Source: Hyaloscypha bicolor E (lineage: Eukaryota > Ascomycota > Leotiomycetes > Helotiales > Hyaloscyphaceae). From it: a stretch of 64,000 nucleotides of DNA. This document shows, piece after piece, positions 59,576 to 64,000 of the stretch. How positions within the stretch are numbered: the stretch's first letter is position 1; each line of letters starts with the position of its first letter. The translations under genes were made by a program, and so were the position numbers. Below the pieces are notes generated by a model. The model made no database searches and was not told the DNA's origin. It saw only the letters and a list, made by a program, of their open reading frames with translations. Where the stretch lies: NCBI RefSeq assembly GCF_002865645.1, contig NW_020194684.1:3229030-3293029 (forward strand), written 5' to 3'.

Positions 59576-61479
59576 ATGTCTGGCGTCGAAGGTGTTGTGG
59601 GTTTGATTCTCGGCATAATCCCCCTCATAATCTCAGTGGCAGAATATTACCAAGCTACCGGCAATGTACTCCACCGTTGGAAGGAATACGACACTGAGGC
59701 CAAACGACTTAGGGAGGAGTTATATACTCAGGAATGTATCTTTCGCAACGAGTTTGATATTTTACTGAGCTCAGTCACGGGCTGGAATTTAAACGAGTCT
59801 CACCGAAGACTGGAATCTGGACACGATCAGGAATGGGTTACGGATGATCTAGAGGCGAATTTCGTGAGCTATCTCGGCGAAGACAACGGCGCCGTGGTGT
59901 TGACAACAATTAAAGCGATCAAACGGGAGTTGGAATTTCTGAAGAATAAGGTCGAGAGGCTCAAGGGGTCCTGTGAAAACACACCTGTAAGTTAGCATAT
60001 AACTTCTGCTTTCAGCTATACCTAGCCATAATACAGTACTAATTTCATACAGATAACAAGGGCTGATGTGGCTGCTAGAATCATCTCGAACCCCAATCTG
60101 CTAAGGCGAGATTGGGGTTCAGTTTCTCAGGTCAACAATTCAAGAAAAGGCTCTCGGACCTAATCGAACATAATAATAGCCTTCAATTGATTTTGGCCCA
60201 GGTGCAGCGAATGCACAACACAACCATTCAAGCTACCCTAAGTTCCGCACCTTCGGGGGTGACCCAAGGTCATCAAACTCGCACCGCGGCAATGAGGGTT
60301 TACAATTCTCTTCGGCGTGCTTGTAGTGCCCATAATGGGCATTTTGTATATCTGAGCTTAGAGGACCTTCAGATTCAAAGCCGCAACAGCCCTCTTTCAC
60401 ATGGGATTAACGTGGGTCTACAGCCTACAACCGACCCACACGACATCTCGATTGAGCCACCGATCCGCTTCGTCGTGCGGTCCATGCTTGGTTCTCGGGA
60501 AAGAAATCCCACAGCAGTGGCTTTCGTACGCGAAGATGAACAAGACAGAACAGAACTAAAATGGACGTCCAAACGAAAAAGAAAGCCAGATCCACTACCG
60601 ATAGACGACCAGGAAAACAAGAAGCTCAAGCATGAAGGGCCTTTGGAAAAAACCGGCCTTTCTGACCTTAAAGAACCCAGTCTCCTCGATATCCAAATGC
60701 TCGACATCGGACAAAGTCTTCTCCGCAGCTCAGAAGAAAGTCGTATTTCGGTGGATCTCACCATAGGCCGTGATTTCTGTAAGCAGATTCGACGCTATCC
60801 ACAGAATCTTCCACGACTAGATGAGATAGGGTGTCTGAACATAAAACCTTATCCTGAACTTCGAGTCTGCTCTCCGCGAGAACCTACGCCATACCAATCC
60901 CCGTTGTCATTACCAGATCTACTTCTGAAACGACCAGAGGACAACTATGGGGTAGGGCTACTTCCGCACGAAATTCTCCACCTGGCGAAGCGAGCCGCTC
61001 TGGCACTTCTTCACTTTCATACAACGCCACTGCTAACACCTGACTGGTCTGGTAGAAACATAGTTTTCTTCGAAACAGAGAAAAGTACTTGGTACCAGCA
61101 ACCCCACCTAAAAGTCAACACTAACCCCAGTGCTGATATTCGACCAAGTACAAGCGCGGCTATTCGATGTATTCGGAATCCATATACCTTTAGTCTTGGT
61201 TGTCTATTGATCGAGCTGGAACATCAAGGCCCATTGAGTGATCTCCAGGAGCCAGGTGACATAGTAGATGGCGAAGATGGCCAAGAAACGAGATTCAACA
61301 TCTCTAGCAGAGTTAGCAAATCTATGTTTATGGCGCTTGGAACAGACTATAGGGCCGTGGTTCGACAGTGTATACATTGCGACTTTGGGAAAGATAACGA
61401 TTTGGAAGACCCCGCACTGCAGGTTGCTTTTGAAAGAGATGTGATTTTTGTTCTAGAGAGATTAGAAAGAAAATATTAA
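59576..61479 (+). CDS. DUF7580-type protein, kinase-fold-like C-terminus
   Basis: Two exons, 59576-59986 and 60079-61479 (603 aa), with a 92-nt intron; the acceptor at 60078 is the only one that keeps the downstream frame open. The N-terminus MSGVEGVVGLILGIIPLIIS followed by AEYYQ is the glycine- and hydrophobic-rich start common to DUF7580/HeLo-like fungal proteins. LREELYTQECIFRNEFDILL follows, and LGFSFSGQQFKKRLSDLIEH NNSLQ matches the second conserved helix pair. The C-terminal part has degenerate kinase-like motifs: ILHLAKRAALALLHFHTTPL, TPDWSGRNIVFF, RNPYTFSLGCLLIELEHQGP and YRAVVRQCIHCDFGKDNDLE. The catalytic D and DFG motif of active kinases are not evident. Such genes are abundant in Leotiomycetes and Sordariomycetes and are suspected to act in programmed cell death or non-self recognition (inference). 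Confidence 0.8.
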
Positions 61480-63904
61480 AGTTGATTTGAGGGCAGGAAT
61501 GTTTTATGCAAGAGTAATGTTTTATGCAAGAATAGTATAGTTTGAATTATCTTATTATTTTTGTCTTTCTTCGAATCCGTTTTTTAAGTTGCAGTATGTG
61601 GTACATGACGTTTTACTAGTATACTTGGCCCACTGCTATTAATCCAAAGCCTTCAGGAACACATCTTCAACCTGACAGAGCACTATGGAATATGGATTTG
61701 CTCTGCATTTGTCTCTGTATGCCCTTATTCAAATTTGTCCGTAAGGAAATCGAATCTTCTGGCTATAAGTAACAGGAAAGACAAGGATGTCCATTGCTGG
61801 ATTTCCTTTTTAACCAAGCAAGTTTCATATAAACAGAATCGACATTGATATAATAGAGCTATTTCTTTAGCATTGCACCGAACTGAGTCAGATCTTTCCA
61901 GGGACGCACTAGTTAGAGTTATGCCTTGAATAGAACTTTTTAGGGAGTCTACTTCTATAGTATGGGCTCTAATAAATTATTATTAATACTTATTAATTAG
62001 TAATTATTGTATAGAAAGCTATAAGGTTATAAAAAGCTATAAGAATTAAAAAATCAAGCAAACTTTTAACTTTTAACTTATAACTTGGTATAATAAGTAA
62101 CTTTAGTAATTAAAAGAGTTAGTATTAAATTTTGCAATATTAGTTTTTTTATTCTCTATTATAACTTACTTCTATTATTTTACTTTTAATATATTACACG
62201 CATTATATAATACTTAAATATCTCTAAAAATTAATTTTAAATCTTATAGAAACGAAATTTTTAATTAACTTTCTAAGAAGTATATAATTCCTGAAATTTT
62301 AAATAAAATAATAAGAATCTTATAAGTCAAAAATAAGTTAAAAATACTTAAACGAGCTTTCTTTAAATAAAATATATTATATAATAAGAAAAATAAATCT
62401 CTTAAAATTAAGAGAATTAAATCTTATATTTATAAAATAATACTTATAAATATAACTAATTCTAAAAAGTAATTCTAAATTTTTTTTTATATAATATTTA
62501 GCTAAATATATATAAGTTTTTTACTTAATTAGGAAATATAATTTAGTATAATTTAATATAAGTAATACTTAAAATAAGAAACTAAATTTATAATATTTAA
62601 TATTTATTTATATATATTTATTATATATTTAGAGAATAATAATAAAAGTATTAATAGCTTATAAATATTATATAAGAGAAGTTAAACTATAAGGAAATTA
62701 AAGGCTAAAAAGTAAACTTAATTAAAATAATAAATTAAAATAATTAAAATATAAAATATAAAATAATATTTAAAGAAAAATAAGCTTTTATAATATAAGA
62801 TTATAATATATAAATAAAATATAGAATTAATAAATAAAAAAATAATATAATATAATATAATATATAAGTAAACTATATAACTTTAAAACTAATTCTTATT
62901 ATACTAGTATTATTAAGGGATTTAAATTTATATTATTATTAATATTTATTTTTTGTAATATTATTTAGTATTATATAAATGTTTTTAATTATATAATATA
63001 TAATATATTTAGCTAATTCTTTTAAGTATTTAAAAAGCTTAATTATTACTTTCAAGTAATTTTCTTTAAGAAAAGAAAAGATATTTCTTTTATATAATAA
63101 TATTAATTCTTTTATTTGAGAAAGATTATTACTTTAAGATTAATATAAAGAATTAAAGTATTACAATTCCATACTCCGCCTAGCCTGGTATCTGAGCCTA
63201 GTATCTAGTATCTGGTATCTGAGCTTGGTATCTGGTATCTGGTATTTGAATATCTGAAATTATTTAATAGTTATATGTAATAGAGCTAAGGGAAGCTATA
63301 TTCTGGGAAATTTAGGATACTAAGCCCTATTAGGCTAAGCTATAAGCGAGAAACTATAAATACTTAAGGGACCTTAACTCGAGATTTCTTTTCTTTCTTA
63401 GCTTAGTTTTTTTTAATAAATAATTCTCCTATAAATGTCTTATTTATAGACTTTTTTTATAGAGCTATAATATAAAGAATACTAAAAGAAAATATTATAT
63501 AATAAATATATAATTATTAAGTAATATAAGCTTTTAGTAAATAAGAAGCTCTTAGCTAAATTAAAGCAAGATTATATTAATTAAAGTAAGTTATTCTTGT
63601 AATTTTTTTCTCTTTTTAATTTAGGCATTGACTTATATTATAGCTTAACTTAAGAAGTCAGGTAATTTTTATTTAAGTAAATAAACCGAGCCTTAATATC
63701 TTTTTACTAATAGTTCCCCTTCTTAGCTCTAGGGCCTCTTAGTTAGCTAAACTGCAAATATATCATTATATACTGAGATTGTTAGCTACAAATATTAATA
63801 AGTAAAGATCGAACCTGCAGCCCGCGGCCCCAAATATTGACTCAACCGGAGGCTTCGATTTCAAATCCAGTTTCGCCGTTCACAGGGCCTTCAATTATTG
63901 AGAT
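61480..63904. other. AT-rich, RIP-like gene-free region
   Basis: 61480-61930 is GC-normal non-coding DNA. From about 61960 to 63790 the sequence is extremely AT-rich, dominated by TA dinucleotides, with no readable frame. A short GGTATCTGG-type array (63182-63260) links it to the leader of copia B. I could not identify a specific transposon domain. Confidence 0.55.
63182..63260 (+). repeat. Short GGTATCTGG-type tandem array
   Basis: Units of the form CCTGGTATCTGAG, CCTAGTATCTAGTATCTGG and TATCTGAGCTTGGTATCTGG closely resemble the array at 10185-10388. This suggests another fragment of the same repeat family. Confidence 0.65.
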
Positions 63905-64000
63905 TCAGAATCCCGATTCCAGAAGCCGCTTGGCGTGCTCTCGGATCTTGTGACTCGATACCACACAACGAGGATTGAGGGCAGGCAAAAGCAGCAAGTT
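63905..64000 (-). CDS. Possible 3' end of a gene entering from the right
   Basis: The minus strand is open from the window edge to TGA at 63905-63907 and encodes LLLPALNPRCVVSSHKIREH followed by AKRLLESGF. The composition changes to GC-normal at about 63800, as at other gene borders in this window. Too short to assign a family. Confidence 0.3.
   Translation of the reverse strand, partial: NLLLLPALNPRCVVSSHKIREHAKRLLESGF

Overview
The window looks like a piece of a filamentous ascomycete (Pezizomycotina) chromosome. Genes carry short introns of 43-95 nt with GT..AG ends and CTRAC-type branch points. There is a BimC-class kinesin, a bZIP factor of the large fungal family, HET-domain genes, a DUF7580-type gene and a dispersed single 5S rRNA gene. 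The repeats are extremely AT-rich and shot through with TA dinucleotides and stop codons, as left by repeat-induced point mutation (RIP). Leotiomycetes is my guess at class level; that is inference.

Layout. 1-4861 is an AT-rich block holding the 3' part of a RIP-damaged Ty1/copia element and, at its edge, a ruined Fot1/pogo-type transposase. 4862-8690 is a small gene island: a type II NADH dehydrogenase (7 exons, +) and an unknown 222-aa gene (-). 8690-25265 is a nested transposon block with two complete copia elements. Element B (9173-15838, target duplication AATAT) carries a 131-bp TG..CA insert with its own 5-bp duplication inside its 5' LTR. Element C (17321-23665, target duplication ATTAT) is complete. 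Element B appears to sit inside an older AT-rich element with long inverted ends. 25266-28037 is a gene-poor transition with a 250-bp TA-flanked MITE, a 16-bp tandem array, broken coding remnants and a hairpin-rich stretch leading into an intact HET-domain gene (28038-30194, +).

30474-40860 holds ordinary genes: a single C2H2 finger protein (-), a frameshifted gene relic, mitochondrial isoleucyl-tRNA synthetase (-), a PHAF1/UPF0183-family trafficking gene (-) and, divergently, kinesin-5 (+). 40861-46727 is nearly 6 kb without a convincing gene, in front of a bZIP/DUF3425-like transcription factor (46728-48224, +). 49645-61479 is accessory-like: an F-box/LRR-like gene (-), a frameshifted NUDIX gene, a broken HET gene (-), a small multi-pass membrane protein gene with a single-base frame change, an unknown gene (-), a 119-nt 5S rRNA gene (-) with a T-run terminator, an unknown gene of fungal STAND-associated type (-) and a DUF7580-type gene (+). 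61930-63790 returns to RIP-like AT-rich DNA, and a partial reading frame touches the right edge.

Functionally, the core genes (respiration, mitochondrial translation, autophagy/trafficking, mitosis) are independent housekeeping units. The intact HET gene, broken HET gene and DUF7580 gene fit the subtelomeric or accessory non-self-recognition repertoire common in these fungi. I see no CRISPR array, operon or bacterial-type system. The exon models were built by eye. For the NADH dehydrogenase, tRNA synthetase, kinesin, bZIP, 58.9-kb and DUF7580 genes, the summed exon lengths are multiples of three.
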